NCBI GenBank assembly: GCA_040217155.1
Contig: JAVJNS010000008.1
Coordinates: forward strand, 1-64,000
Origin: Pelagibius sp040217155
GTDB taxonomy: Bacteria; Pseudomonadota; Alphaproteobacteria; Kiloniellales; Kiloniellaceae
Direction: 5' to 3'
Length of the DNA stretch: 64,000 bases
Part shown: positions 26,402 through 33,885 of the stretch, piece after piece
Position numbering within the stretch: the stretch's first letter is position 1
Layout: each line of letters begins with the position of its first letter
Made by a program: the position numbers and the translations under genes
Notes under the pieces: model-generated
The model's database searches: none
What the model saw: the letters and a program-made list of their open reading frames with translations, nothing else
Told to the model about the DNA's origin: nothing

Positions 26402-27130
26402 TCAGTTCTTCTCGTCGAGCTTGCGCGACAAGATGGCGCCGAATTCTCCGGCGAACGCCTCCAGGCGTCCGGCATAGCGCCCCAAGTCGTTGGAAAGTTT
26501 GTTGTACCCAATCACCGCCGGGATCGCGGCGACCAGGCCGAGCGCCGTCGCGAAGAGCGCTTCGGCGATGCCCGGCGCCACCACCGCAAGGCTGGTGTTC
26601 TTGGCCGCGGCGATCGAGGTGAAGGCGTTCATGATGCCCCACACCGTGCCGAAGAGGCCGATGAAGGGCGCCGCCGAGCCGACCGAGGCCAGGAAGGTCA
26701 TGTGGCGTTCCAGGCGGTCCATCTCACGCCCCATGGCGATGTCCATCACCCGCTCGATGCGCAGCTGCAGACTGGACTTGATCTCCAGCGAACTGGCCAG
26801 ACCGCGTGCCGAGGAACGGCGCCACTCGCGCATTGCCGAAACGAAGATCGAGGCCATGGGATCGGGCGGGCGGTTGTCCAGGCGGTCGTAGAGATCGTCG
26901 AGCGAGCCGCCGGACCAGAAGGCCTCCTCGAACTGGCCGGCGCGCTCGCGCAGGCGGCGCAACCGAAGCACCTTCTCGAAGATGACCGCCCAGCTCCAGA
27001 AAGAGGCCATCAGCAGCAGCACCATGACGACCTGCACGACAATATCCGCCTCCAGGAAAAGTCCCCAGACCGACATGGTCGGATCGACCGATCCGTCGAG
27101 CACCAGAGAATTAACGGCGTCCTGTTCCAT
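26402..27130 (-). CDS. tolQ: Tol-Pal system proton-channel subunit TolQ
   Basis: 242 residues with three membrane segments (about 25-48, 142-165 and 175-200). The MotA/TolQ/ExbB signature VGSAAPFIGLFGTVWGIMNA and GIAEALFATALGLVAAIPAV are present. Inner-membrane proton-driven motor protein. It lies 3 bp after ybgC. Confidence 0.98.
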   Translation of the reverse strand: MEQDAVNSLVLDGSVDPTMSVWGLFLEADIVVQVVMVLLLMASFWSWAVIFEKVLRLRRLRERAGQFEEAFWSGGSLDDLYDRLDNRPPDPMASIFVSAMREWRRSSARGLASSLEIKSSLQLRIERVMDIAMGREMDRLERHMTFLASVGSAAPFIGLFGTVWGIMNAFTSIAAAKNTSLAVVAPGIAEALFATALGLVAAIPAVIGYNKLSNDLGRYAGRLEAFAGEFGAILSRKLDEKN

Positions 27131-27133
27131 GGG

Positions 27134-27595
27134 TTACCCCTGCTCCAAAGGCTGTACGAAAGGTTGTAAGGCGGCGTGCACCGGCGCCGGAATGCGGGCC
27201 GGGCGGCCGTCGCCGCGCAGCGCGGCGATCTCGACGGCCAGGCGCACCAGTTCCTCGCCGGTCCGCCAGACGGACTGTGCCGCCGACATCCGGGCGCCGC
27301 GCAGGACGGTAAGGCGCGAACGCACCTCGACAAGATCGTCCAGCCGGGCCGGGCGGCGGTAGTCGATTTCGCAACGGCGCACGGCAAAAACCACGCCGTG
27401 ATCGTCGCGCAGTTTGCTTTGCTCGATCCCGGCGAGGCGCAAGATTTCGGTGCGCGCCCGCTCGGCGAAATGCAGGTAGCGGGCATAGTAGACGATGCCG
27501 CCCGCATCGGTGTCCTCGTAGAAGATTCGAACGGAAAAACGGTGCTCCCCGCCGGTCATCCGCCCGGAGAGTGTCCGATCGGGAGTTTCGCTCAA
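27134..27595 (-). CDS. ybgC: Tol-Pal-associated acyl-CoA thioesterase
   Basis: 153 residues with a hot-dog fold. The catalytic Asp motif is YEDTDAGGIVYYARYLHFAE. YbgC hydrolyses acyl-CoA and is a constant neighbour of tolQ. Its start overlaps the ruvB stop by 4 bp, so the ruv and tol genes are translationally linked here. Confidence 0.96.
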   Translation of the reverse strand: MSETPDRTLSGRMTGGEHRFSVRIFYEDTDAGGIVYYARYLHFAERARTEILRLAGIEQSKLRDDHGVVFAVRRCEIDYRRPARLDDLVEVRSRLTVLRGARMSAAQSVWRTGEELVRLAVEIAALRGDGRPARIPAPVHAALQPFVQPLEQG

Positions 27596-28683
27596 GCGGC
27601 CCCTCCCGCGTTTCCGGGCCCGGACCCGGTCCCGTCCTGTGTGTCGTCGCCGAGCAGATCCATCTGATCCAGACTGCGCGGCACGTCCAGGCCCAGGTAT
27701 CCGAAGCCGCCACGGGTCAGCACCCGCCCGCGCGGCGTGCGCTGCACCAGGCCCTGCTGAATCAGATAGGGCTCGATGACCTCTTCCAGGACGTCGCGCT
27801 GCTCGGAGAGGGCCGCCGCCATGGTTTCAACGCCGACCGGGCCGCCGTCGTAGTTGTCGGCGATGCACCGCATGTAGCGCCGGTCCATGGCATCGAGGCC
27901 GCGCTCGTCGACGTCGAGCCGGCGCAGCGCGCTGTCGGCCTGCAGCGCCGCCACAAGCTCGACCCCGGCGACCGCCGCGAAGTCGCGCACCCGGCGCAGC
28001 AGGCGCCCCGCCACCCGGGGCGTCCCGCGCGACCGCCGCGCGATTTCCGCCGCGCCGTCGCTGGTCAGATTCATGTCGAGCACCCGCGCGCCGCGGCTGA
28101 CAATGAGCTCCAGTTCATCGTCCTCATAGAACTGTAGACGCAGCGGGATGCCGAATCGTTCCCGCAACGGCGTGGTGATGAGGCCGGAGCGGGTCGTCGC
28201 GCCCACCAAGGTGAAGGGGGGCAGGTCGATGCGCACGGAGCGCGCCGCCGGCCCTTCGCCGATAATGAGGTCGAGATGGAAGTCTTCCATGGCCGGATAG
28301 AGCACTTCCTCGACCGCGGGCGAGAGCCGGTGGATCTCGTCGATGAAGAGCACGTCGCGCGGCTGCAGATTGGTGAGGATCGCCGCCAGATCCCCCGCCC
28401 GCGCGATCACCGGACCGGAGGTCGCGCGAAATCCCACGCCCATCTCACGCGCGACGATCTGGGCCAGGGTCGTCTTGCCGAGGCCCGGCGGACCGAAGAA
28501 CAGCACGTGATCCAGGGCATCGCCACGCCCGCGCGCCGCCTCGATGAAAACCCGCAGGTTTTCGCGCACGCCGCGCTGGCCGATGAAGTCGTCGAGATGC
28601 GACGGGCGCAGGGTGATCTCGCCGTTGTCCTCGTCGCGGAAATCGGACGCGACGACCCGATCTTCGGCGGTGCCGTCGCTCAT
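27592..28683 (-). CDS. ruvB: Holliday junction branch migration helicase RuvB
   Basis: 363 residues from the ATG at 28683. Walker A GPPGLGKTTLAQIVAREM, the DEIH Walker B in VLFIDEIHRLS, sensor 1 LVGATTRSGLITTPLRERFG and the arginine-finger region are visible, with a C-terminal winged helix. It pairs with RuvA; starts overlap by 4 bp. The frame is open far upstream within ruvA, but that part reads as the ruvA shadow. Confidence 0.98.
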   Translation of the reverse strand: MSDGTAEDRVVASDFRDEDNGEITLRPSHLDDFIGQRGVRENLRVFIEAARGRGDALDHVLFFGPPGLGKTTLAQIVAREMGVGFRATSGPVIARAGDLAAILTNLQPRDVLFIDEIHRLSPAVEEVLYPAMEDFHLDLIIGEGPAARSVRIDLPPFTLVGATTRSGLITTPLRERFGIPLRLQFYEDDELELIVSRGARVLDMNLTSDGAAEIARRSRGTPRVAGRLLRRVRDFAAVAGVELVAALQADSALRRLDVDERGLDAMDRRYMRCIADNYDGGPVGVETMAAALSEQRDVLEEVIEPYLIQQGLVQRTPRGRVLTRGGFGYLGLDVPRSLDQMDLLGDDTQDGTGSGPGNAGGAA

Positions 28684-29282
28684 GATGCGAGCTCCTTGAG
28701 GCCCGCTTTGATCAGCGATTCGACCGAGGCCTTGGCGCCGAGATCCCCACTCGCCTTGGCCACCGCGCTGAAGGCCTCGGCGCGGCGATAGCCCAGGTTG
28801 ACCAGCGCCGAGACGGCGTCTTCGGAAACCGCGCCGCCGGCCGCCAGCCCGTTGACCGCCGCGACCGGGCCCAGCGCCATGCCACCGGCCTTGTCCTTCA
28901 ACTCGCTGGCGATACGCCCCGCGAGCTTGGGGCCGACGCCGTTGGCCCGCGTCAGGCTGGCCTTGTCCTGGGCGGCGATGGCGCGCACCAGGTCGGCGGG
29001 CGGCAGAACCGAGAGGATGGAGAGAGCCATTTTGGCGCCGACGCCCTGCACCGAGTTCAGCAGCCGGAACCAGTCGCGCTCGGCCGTCTCGGCAAAGCCG
29101 AAGAGATGGATGTGATCCTCGCGCACATGGGTCTCGATCCACAGCGACGCGCCGCCGCCCGCCGGCGGCAGCAGCCCCAGACTGCGCCCCGAGCAGAACA
29201 CGAGGTAGCCGACCCCGCCGACATCGAGAAGCGCCCAGTCGTCACCGGTTGAATCGACGGTCCCGGTCAACTTGCCGATCAC
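28680..29282 (-). CDS. ruvA: Holliday junction DNA-binding protein RuvA
   Basis: 200 residues from the GTG at 29282 (sequence VIGKLTGTVDSTGDDWALLD). OB-fold domain 1, then helix-hairpin-helix motifs in domain 2 (VQGVGAKMALSILSVL, VNGVGPKLA-like ANGVGPKLAGRIASELKD) and a C-terminal domain III that regulates RuvB. Its GTG overlaps the ruvC stop by 4 bp. Confidence 0.97.
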   Translation of the reverse strand: MIGKLTGTVDSTGDDWALLDVGGVGYLVFCSGRSLGLLPPAGGGASLWIETHVREDHIHLFGFAETAERDWFRLLNSVQGVGAKMALSILSVLPPADLVRAIAAQDKASLTRANGVGPKLAGRIASELKDKAGGMALGPVAAVNGLAAGGAVSEDAVSALVNLGYRRAEAFSAVAKASGDLGAKASVESLIKAGLKELAS

Positions 29283-29824
29283 CGGCGGCCCCCCGAAGTG
29301 GCGTGGCCAGACGCGGCCGCCAGGGGATCCTCGACCCCGGCGGCCCACTGCCGGCCGGTGGCGGCATGATGGGCGTGACAGACGGCGACAGCCAGGGCAT
29401 CGGCCGCATCGGGGGCCGCCGGATCGCAGCCCGGCAGCAGGCGGGCGATCATCATGGCGACCTGATCCTTGTCGGCATGTCCGGTGCCGACCACGGCCTT
29501 CTTGACGATCATCGGCAGGTACTCGGCAACGCCAAGACCGGCAAGCGCCGGCGTCAGCAGGGCTATACCCCGGGCCATGCCCAGTTTCAGCGTGGAGGAA
29601 GGGTTTTTGTTGGCCAGCGTCACCTCGACGGCCGCGGTATCGGGCTTGTAGGCCGCGACCACCTCACCGATGCCGCGATGCAGCTGCAGCAGGCGCTCGG
29701 CGAGGTCGGCCTTGCCGTCGGAAACCACGATGCCGTTGGCGACGTGCCGCAGGTGGTTGCCCTCGGCATCGATGACGCCCCAGCCGGTTTGGCGCAATCC
29801 CGGATCCAGTCCAAGCACTCGCAT
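29279..29824 (-). CDS. ruvC: Holliday junction resolvase RuvC
   Basis: 181 residues from the ATG at 29824. RNase H-like fold with the four acidic residues visible: MRVLGLDPGLRQTGWGVID, VEVTLANKNPSSTLKLGMAR and PDAADALAVAVCHAHHA. It resolves Holliday junctions with RuvAB. First of the ruvCAB genes, about 90 bp after yebC. Confidence 0.98.
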   Translation of the reverse strand: MRVLGLDPGLRQTGWGVIDAEGNHLRHVANGIVVSDGKADLAERLLQLHRGIGEVVAAYKPDTAAVEVTLANKNPSSTLKLGMARGIALLTPALAGLGVAEYLPMIVKKAVVGTGHADKDQVAMMIARLLPGCDPAAPDAADALAVAVCHAHHAATGRQWAAGVEDPLAAASGHATSGGRR

Positions 29825-29916
29825 CGCGATCGCTTCACTTCCCCCAATCACTTGTCCGGCGGCTTGGCCGCCAGACGAAAACTCGGCGGCGCGGGCGCCT
29901 GGACCCCAGGCGGCGG

Positions 29917-30666
29917 CTAAGCCGTCAGCCGCGCCATGATGTCGTCGCTGATATCGAAGTTTGCGGCGACGCGCTGCACATCGTCGCTCTCGTCGAGAAC
30001 ATCCAGGAACTTCAACATGGTCTGGGCTTTGTCCTCGTCGATGGCCACGGTGTTCTGCGGTCGCCAATTCAGCTCCGCCTCGCGGGGGTCGCCGAACCGC
30101 TCGATCAGCGCGTCGCGCACGGTCGAGAAGTCATCGGGATCGCAGGTGATCTCGTGCTGCTCGGCGGTGCTTTCGACATTGAGAGCACCGGCCTCGGCCG
30201 CCGCCTCGAAGACCTCGTCCGCTGAACCGATCTCTGCCGCATAGGCGATCACGCCCATACGGTCGAACATGAAGGACACCGAATTGGTCTCACCGAGGGT
30301 GCCGCCGTGCTTGCTGAAGGCGGTACGCACCTCGGATGCCGTGCGATTGCGGTTGTCGGTCAGCGCCTCGACAATCACCGCGACGCCACCCGGACCGTAG
30401 CCTTCGTAGCGGACTTCCTCGTAGTTGGTGTCTTCCTCGCCGCCGGCCACGCGCTTGATCGTCCGCTCGATATTGATATTCGGCATGTTGGCGGCGCGGG
30501 CGGCCTGTATGGCGCTCCGCAGGGCCGGGTTCTTGTCCGGTTCCGGCAGGCCGGCCTTGGCCGCCACCACGATTTCCCGGGTCAGGCGTGCGAACTGCTT
30601 GGCGCGCTTCTTATCCTGCGCGCCCTTGCGGTACATGATGTTCTTAAACTGTGAATGGCCCGCCAT
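29917..30666 (-). CDS. yebC: YebC/PmpR (TACO1) family protein
   Basis: 249 residues, full length. Signature N-terminus MAGHSQFKNIMYRKGAQDKK, plus the family segments GYGPGGVAVIVEALTDNRNR and HGGTLGETNSVSFMF. The family has been described as transcription regulators and, more recently, as translation factors for proline-rich stretches. That second role would suit the PE-rich tolA nearby, but this is only an observation. First gene of the leftward ruv-tol block. Confidence 0.97.
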   Translation of the reverse strand: MAGHSQFKNIMYRKGAQDKKRAKQFARLTREIVVAAKAGLPEPDKNPALRSAIQAARAANMPNINIERTIKRVAGGEEDTNYEEVRYEGYGPGGVAVIVEALTDNRNRTASEVRTAFSKHGGTLGETNSVSFMFDRMGVIAYAAEIGSADEVFEAAAEAGALNVESTAEQHEITCDPDDFSTVRDALIERFGDPREAELNWRPQNTVAIDEDKAQTMLKFLDVLDESDDVQRVAANFDISDDIMARLTA

Positions 30667-30898
30667 AACGCGACGATCCTGATCCTACATAGTGGGCGAT
30701 AAGGTGAACAGCCTACCACATTTTGAGTGAAAGCGGGGCATTCCAGCGGAACCGATAAGCCCCCAATATGGCAACATTAGGGCGGCTTCTAGCAGTTCCC
30801 CGGGCCGATCTAAAGCCTTTCGACGCCGTGGAACGAAGCCGCAAGCAGAAATGCCGTGGTCCCGATTAACATGAAATTAATGCCGCCACGTCAATCTC

Positions 30899-31225
30899 AT
30901 GGCTCGCCTACCCCTTTTTGCGAAGGACAGAGCCCAGATGCCGCGGCCCCTGAATATCATCGAACTGGCCATTACCGAAGACGTGGCGAACGATGCCACC
31001 GAAATCGCCCGGCGCCTCGACGAGGCCGCCGAACTGGTCGAGGGCTTCGCCAAGGACAGCGCCATCAGCGCTCTGGAGGCCCTTCTGGCCGCCGCGGACG
31101 AACCGGCAGGCGAGGCCGCCGAAAAGGCGCGGCTGCTGGCCACCGAGATGAGCGACCAGACCGAAATCATGCATTCCGAGATCGAGCGCTTTCTTGCCGT
31201 CTCCGCCGGCCAGCGCCCCAACTGA
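30899..31225 (+). CDS. Small helical protein resembling a chemoreceptor C-terminal helix
   Basis: 108 residues (95 if the ATG at 30938 is used; AGGA lies 11 bases before it). It is Ala/Glu-rich and predicted all-helical. The end, MSDQTEIMHSEIERFLAVSA, resembles the last helix of alphaproteobacterial methyl-accepting proteins (hydrophilic helix then E-(I/V)-x-x-F-L). There is no membrane segment or HAMP domain. It stands alone between divergent yebC and the convergent phosphodiesterase gene. Function unknown; similarity was judged by eye. Confidence 0.6.
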   Translation: MARLPLFAKDRAQMPRPLNIIELAITEDVANDATEIARRLDEAAELVEGFAKDSAISALEALLAAADEPAGEAAEKARLLATEMSDQTEIMHSEIERFLAVSAGQRPN

Positions 31226-31245
31226 CGCTTTCGTCCGGCTGAAAG

Positions 31246-32058
31246 TCAGTCCGGCACAGCTTCCGACAGGCGCCCGCCGATCCTGACCGGCGCCACCCGC
31301 GTGGCCAGCCCGGTCTTGTCATCGGTCTCCAAGAATACCCCGCAGAGCGTCCCCTCGCCGCCGGCGACGCTCAGGCGCTCGCCTCGCACCTTCTTGGTGA
31401 AGCGCTCGATGGGGACGGTCTTTTCCATGCCGATCACCGAATCGTAGTCGCCGCACATGCCGGCGTCGCTCTGGTAGGCGCTGCCCCCGGCCAGAATCAT
31501 GGTGTCGGCGGTCGGCACGTGGGTATGGGTGCCGACGAAGAGCGAGACGCGGCCATCGACGAAATGCCCGGCGGCCATCTTCTCCGACGTGGCCTCGGCA
31601 TGAAAATCCAACACCACCGCATCCACCGTGGCGCCGAGACGATGCTGCGACAGCAGGCTGTTGATGCAGGCGAAGGCATCGTCCAGGTCCTCCATGAACA
31701 GCTGACCCATGACGTTCAGCACCAGCACCTTCTTGCCGCGGCGCGCCTCGAAGACGCCGGCGCCCCGCCCCGGCGTGCCGGCCGGAAAATTCTGCGGGCG
31801 CAGCAGGCGCGGTTCGCCGCCGATGTAGGACATGACGTCGCGCTGGTCCCAGCTGTGGTTGCCGCCGGTGATGACATCGACCCCGTGCTCGAAGAGCTGG
31901 GCGCAAATCTTCCCGGTGATCCCGAAGCCGGAGGCGGCGTTCTCGCCGTTGGCGACGACGAAGTCGAGGTCGAGACGCTGGCGCAGGCCGGGCAGGTGCG
32001 CGGCGATGGCGTCGCGCCCGGGCCGGCCCACGATATCGCCACAGAACAGAAGTCGCAT
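31246..32058 (-). CDS. YmdB-type metallophosphoesterase (TIGR00282 family)
   Basis: 270 residues. Dinuclear metal motifs are in order: LLFCGDIVGRPGRDA, VANGENAASGFGIT, ITGGNHSWDQ, LDFHAEATSEK and FVGTHTHVPTADT. B. subtilis YmdB is a 2',3'-cyclic nucleotide phosphodiesterase that affects motility and biofilm. In the Alphaproteobacteria known to me it usually lies by the folate cyclo-ligase gene, as here (67 bp downstream of it). Confidence 0.93.
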   Translation of the reverse strand: MRLLFCGDIVGRPGRDAIAAHLPGLRQRLDLDFVVANGENAASGFGITGKICAQLFEHGVDVITGGNHSWDQRDVMSYIGGEPRLLRPQNFPAGTPGRGAGVFEARRGKKVLVLNVMGQLFMEDLDDAFACINSLLSQHRLGATVDAVVLDFHAEATSEKMAAGHFVDGRVSLFVGTHTHVPTADTMILAGGSAYQSDAGMCGDYDSVIGMEKTVPIERFTKKVRGERLSVAGGEGTLCGVFLETDDKTGLATRVAPVRIGGRLSEAVPD

Positions 32059-32125
32059 GCTGGGGTAGGTTCCTTGTCTTAAGTCCAGGCCTTGGCGCTC
32101 TCAGGGCGCGGTCACCGCGACGTCC

Positions 32126-32734
32126 TCAGGCCGTCGGCCCGACCGCTCCCCGCTCGGTCACCACCAGATCGAGCGGCTCGTCCGTCGCCTCGCGCGGCAC
32201 CCTTGCCACCTGCTGCGCGGAGAATGCCAGGCCAACGGCCAGGGTATCGCCCAGGCGGCGCAGAAGGGCAAGGCTGCGGTCATAAAAGCCGCCGCCATAG
32301 CCCAGGCGGTAGCCCGCCGCGTCGAAGGCCAGCAAGGGCACCAACAGGATGCGGGGCCGCAGCTCCGCAGCCTGCGCGCGCGGCTGACGGGTGCCGAAAC
32401 CGGCCGCCTCGAGCGCATCGCCCGGCCGCCAGGCGCGGAAATCGAGCGGTTCGCCGGCCGCCCGGATGACGGGCAGCGCCAGCGCGTGACCGCGCCCGGA
32501 CAGGGCTTCCATCAGCGGGCGCGGGTCGATTTCGTCGCCCAGGGGCCAGTAGCCGGAAACCACCGCCCCCGCCGGCAGCGGCACTCGGGCGAGGAAATGA
32601 CGGCACAGGGCCAGCCCCGCACCCGACTGGCCGGCGGCCGCGACGGCGCGGGCAGCCTTGGCGGCACGGCGCAGAACCCGCTTTTCGTCCTGGACGGCGG
32701 CGGCGGCGGGATCAGCGGGCACGGCGAGGCTCAT
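32126..32734 (-). CDS. 5-formyltetrahydrofolate cyclo-ligase
   Basis: 202 residues. Converts 5-formyl-THF to 5,10-methenyl-THF with ATP. The N-terminal KRVLRRAAKAARAV and the C-terminal YRLGYGGGFYDRSL glycine-rich ATP-site motif are diagnostic. Immediately downstream of 6S RNA, as ygfA is in many Proteobacteria, and probably co-transcribed with it. Confidence 0.95.
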   Translation of the reverse strand: MSLAVPADPAAAAVQDEKRVLRRAAKAARAVAAAGQSGAGLALCRHFLARVPLPAGAVVSGYWPLGDEIDPRPLMEALSGRGHALALPVIRAAGEPLDFRAWRPGDALEAAGFGTRQPRAQAAELRPRILLVPLLAFDAAGYRLGYGGGFYDRSLALLRRLGDTLAVGLAFSAQQVARVPREATDEPLDLVVTERGAVGPTA

Positions 32735-32774
32735 TGTTGCGCTAAGAATTGTTGCGCTAGAAAAGGCGAGGCGG

Positions 32775-32935
32775 CGCCGCGAAAGCCGTTGGTATTATGG
32801 AATCCTCTGTGGCCTGCCAAGCAGGTGGGCGCCATATACCAGGACCAGGGCCCCGGCAGGGACAGCTCCCTAGAGGTTCGGTATTGGCCCCAGGGATTGC
32901 TATACCTGACGCACCCCGCAGCGCCGCCCAGCGCT
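32775..32935 (-). ncRNA. ssrS: 6S RNA (ends approximate)
   Basis: The 216-bp gap between zapA and the folate cyclo-ligase gene is the standard place for 6S RNA. On the minus strand the start CTGCGGGGTGCGTCAGG and the later CAATCCCTGGGGCC match the pattern I know from alphaproteobacterial 6S RNA. An apical hairpin AGGGA/TCCCT lies in the middle, flanked by GGGCC/GGCCC arms and a bubble, as expected for a DNA-mimic that binds sigma-70 polymerase. The ends are estimated. Confidence 0.78.
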
Positions 32936-32950
32936 GGTAACCCCGTCTAT

Positions 32951-33319
32951 CTAGGCGCCTTCGAGGCGGGCGGCAATAGCTTCGATTCGCTGGGCACAGG
33001 CATCGAGGGCCCGGGAGGCCTGTTCGTCGCCGGCACCAGAGGGGGCTCCAGAGGCGGCCCCGGCCTCGGCGTGGCGGCCGCTCACGGACCGGCCCGCCTT
33101 CAGGCCATCGACCTGGCGCTGAGCATCGTAAAGCTCGTCGGCGATCAACAGACAGGTCATGAACAACAACCGCTGCTCGCCGAGCTGGCCGACACTGCCT
33201 TCCAGCTCGCGCATCTTGCCGTCGATATGCTCGGCCAGTTTCAGCAGATGGCTTTCCTGGCCGTCATCGCAGGTCACCTGATAGCTGCGGCCGTGCACGG
33301 TGAGAGAAATCTGTGACAT
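32951..33319 (-). CDS. zapA: Cell division protein ZapA
   Basis: 122 residues. The N-terminal globular part (ISLTVHGRSYQVTCDDGQES, LLKLAEHIDGKMREL) and the helical dimer segment (RLLFMTCLLIADELYDAQRQ) are typical. It bundles FtsZ at the Z-ring. The C-terminal extension is Ala/Gly/Ser-rich. It lies 9 bp after the coiled-coil gene and directly before 6S RNA. Confidence 0.93.
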   Translation of the reverse strand: MSQISLTVHGRSYQVTCDDGQESHLLKLAEHIDGKMRELEGSVGQLGEQRLLFMTCLLIADELYDAQRQVDGLKAGRSVSGRHAEAGAASGAPSGAGDEQASRALDACAQRIEAIAARLEGA

Positions 33320-33328
33320 GGCGCTTTC

Positions 33329-33577
33329 TTATCCCACCAGTTTACGCAGGCGGCCGATGGTCGCATCGAGGCGCAAAGATACCGTGCCGGCGAGTTGCTG
33401 AAGTTGCGCGTTTTCGTGCCGCGCCGCCGCCAGGGCGTCGCGCAACGCCTGGTCCTGGCCCCCGTCCTGGCCCCCGTCCTGGCCGGCGCCGCGTTGAGAG
33501 GTCCGTGTCGTAACAACCTTCTCGAGATTGTCGATCGCAACCTGCAGCCGGTGGCTGGCTTCTTCCAATCGAGGCAT
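33329..33577 (-). CDS. Small coiled-coil protein upstream of zapA (DUF4164-like)
   Basis: About 82 residues from the ATG at 33577. Two helical coiled-coil stretches (EEASHRLQVAIDNLEKVV and NAQLQQLAGTVSLRLDATIG) flank a Gly-Gln-Asp repeat (GQDGGQDGGQD) encoded by three 12-bp units at 33452-33487. Such small proteins precede zapA in many Alphaproteobacteria and are presumed Z-ring accessories, comparable to ZapB. Confidence 0.78.
   Translation of the reverse strand: MPRLEEASHRLQVAIDNLEKVVTTRTSQRGAGQDGGQDGGQDQALRDALAAARHENAQLQQLAGTVSLRLDATIGRLRKLVG
33452..33487. repeat. 12-bp coding repeat (three units)
   Basis: GTCCTGGCCCCC at 33452-33463 and 33464-33475, then a variant at 33476-33487, encoding the GQDG linker of the coiled-coil protein. 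The frame is maintained. Confidence 0.88.
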
Positions 33578-33885
33578 TCGGATTCCGTTCGCTGCTGAAG
33601 CGTCGCGCCGCCGCGGTGTCACCGGCGGCGGTCCAAGACGAAGGATAGGCTTCGCCTTCGTGACCGGTCAACTCCGGACCCGAGGCGCCGCCAACGGACA
33701 AGCGCACCGCCGGCGGGTCGCCGGGCCCTCTGCACCGGCCGCTCTGCCGACACTGAAGAAGGCTTCTTATTCCGCCCTTCGGCGGCGATATGCCGGTTGA
33801 CCTTGACGGGGCGTGGCGGCATGGTGCGGCTCGCACGCGGCCCGGGCTGCCGCTCACCTTTTTTCCTACTAGGTGGACCTTCTTG
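33578..33885. other. Intergenic region between the zapA operon and tkt
   Basis: 308 bp between divergent genes. It must hold promoters for both directions. TTGACC at about 33797 is a possible -35 for tkt, but no good -10 follows at the right distance. No RNA gene or repeat is recognised. Confidence 0.5.

Noticed and set aside
25181..27169. 662-residue plus-strand frame opposite tolA, tolR and tolQ
   Set aside because: It is opposite well-supported tol genes and its Arg/Leu/Gly repeats are the complement of the TolA repeat.
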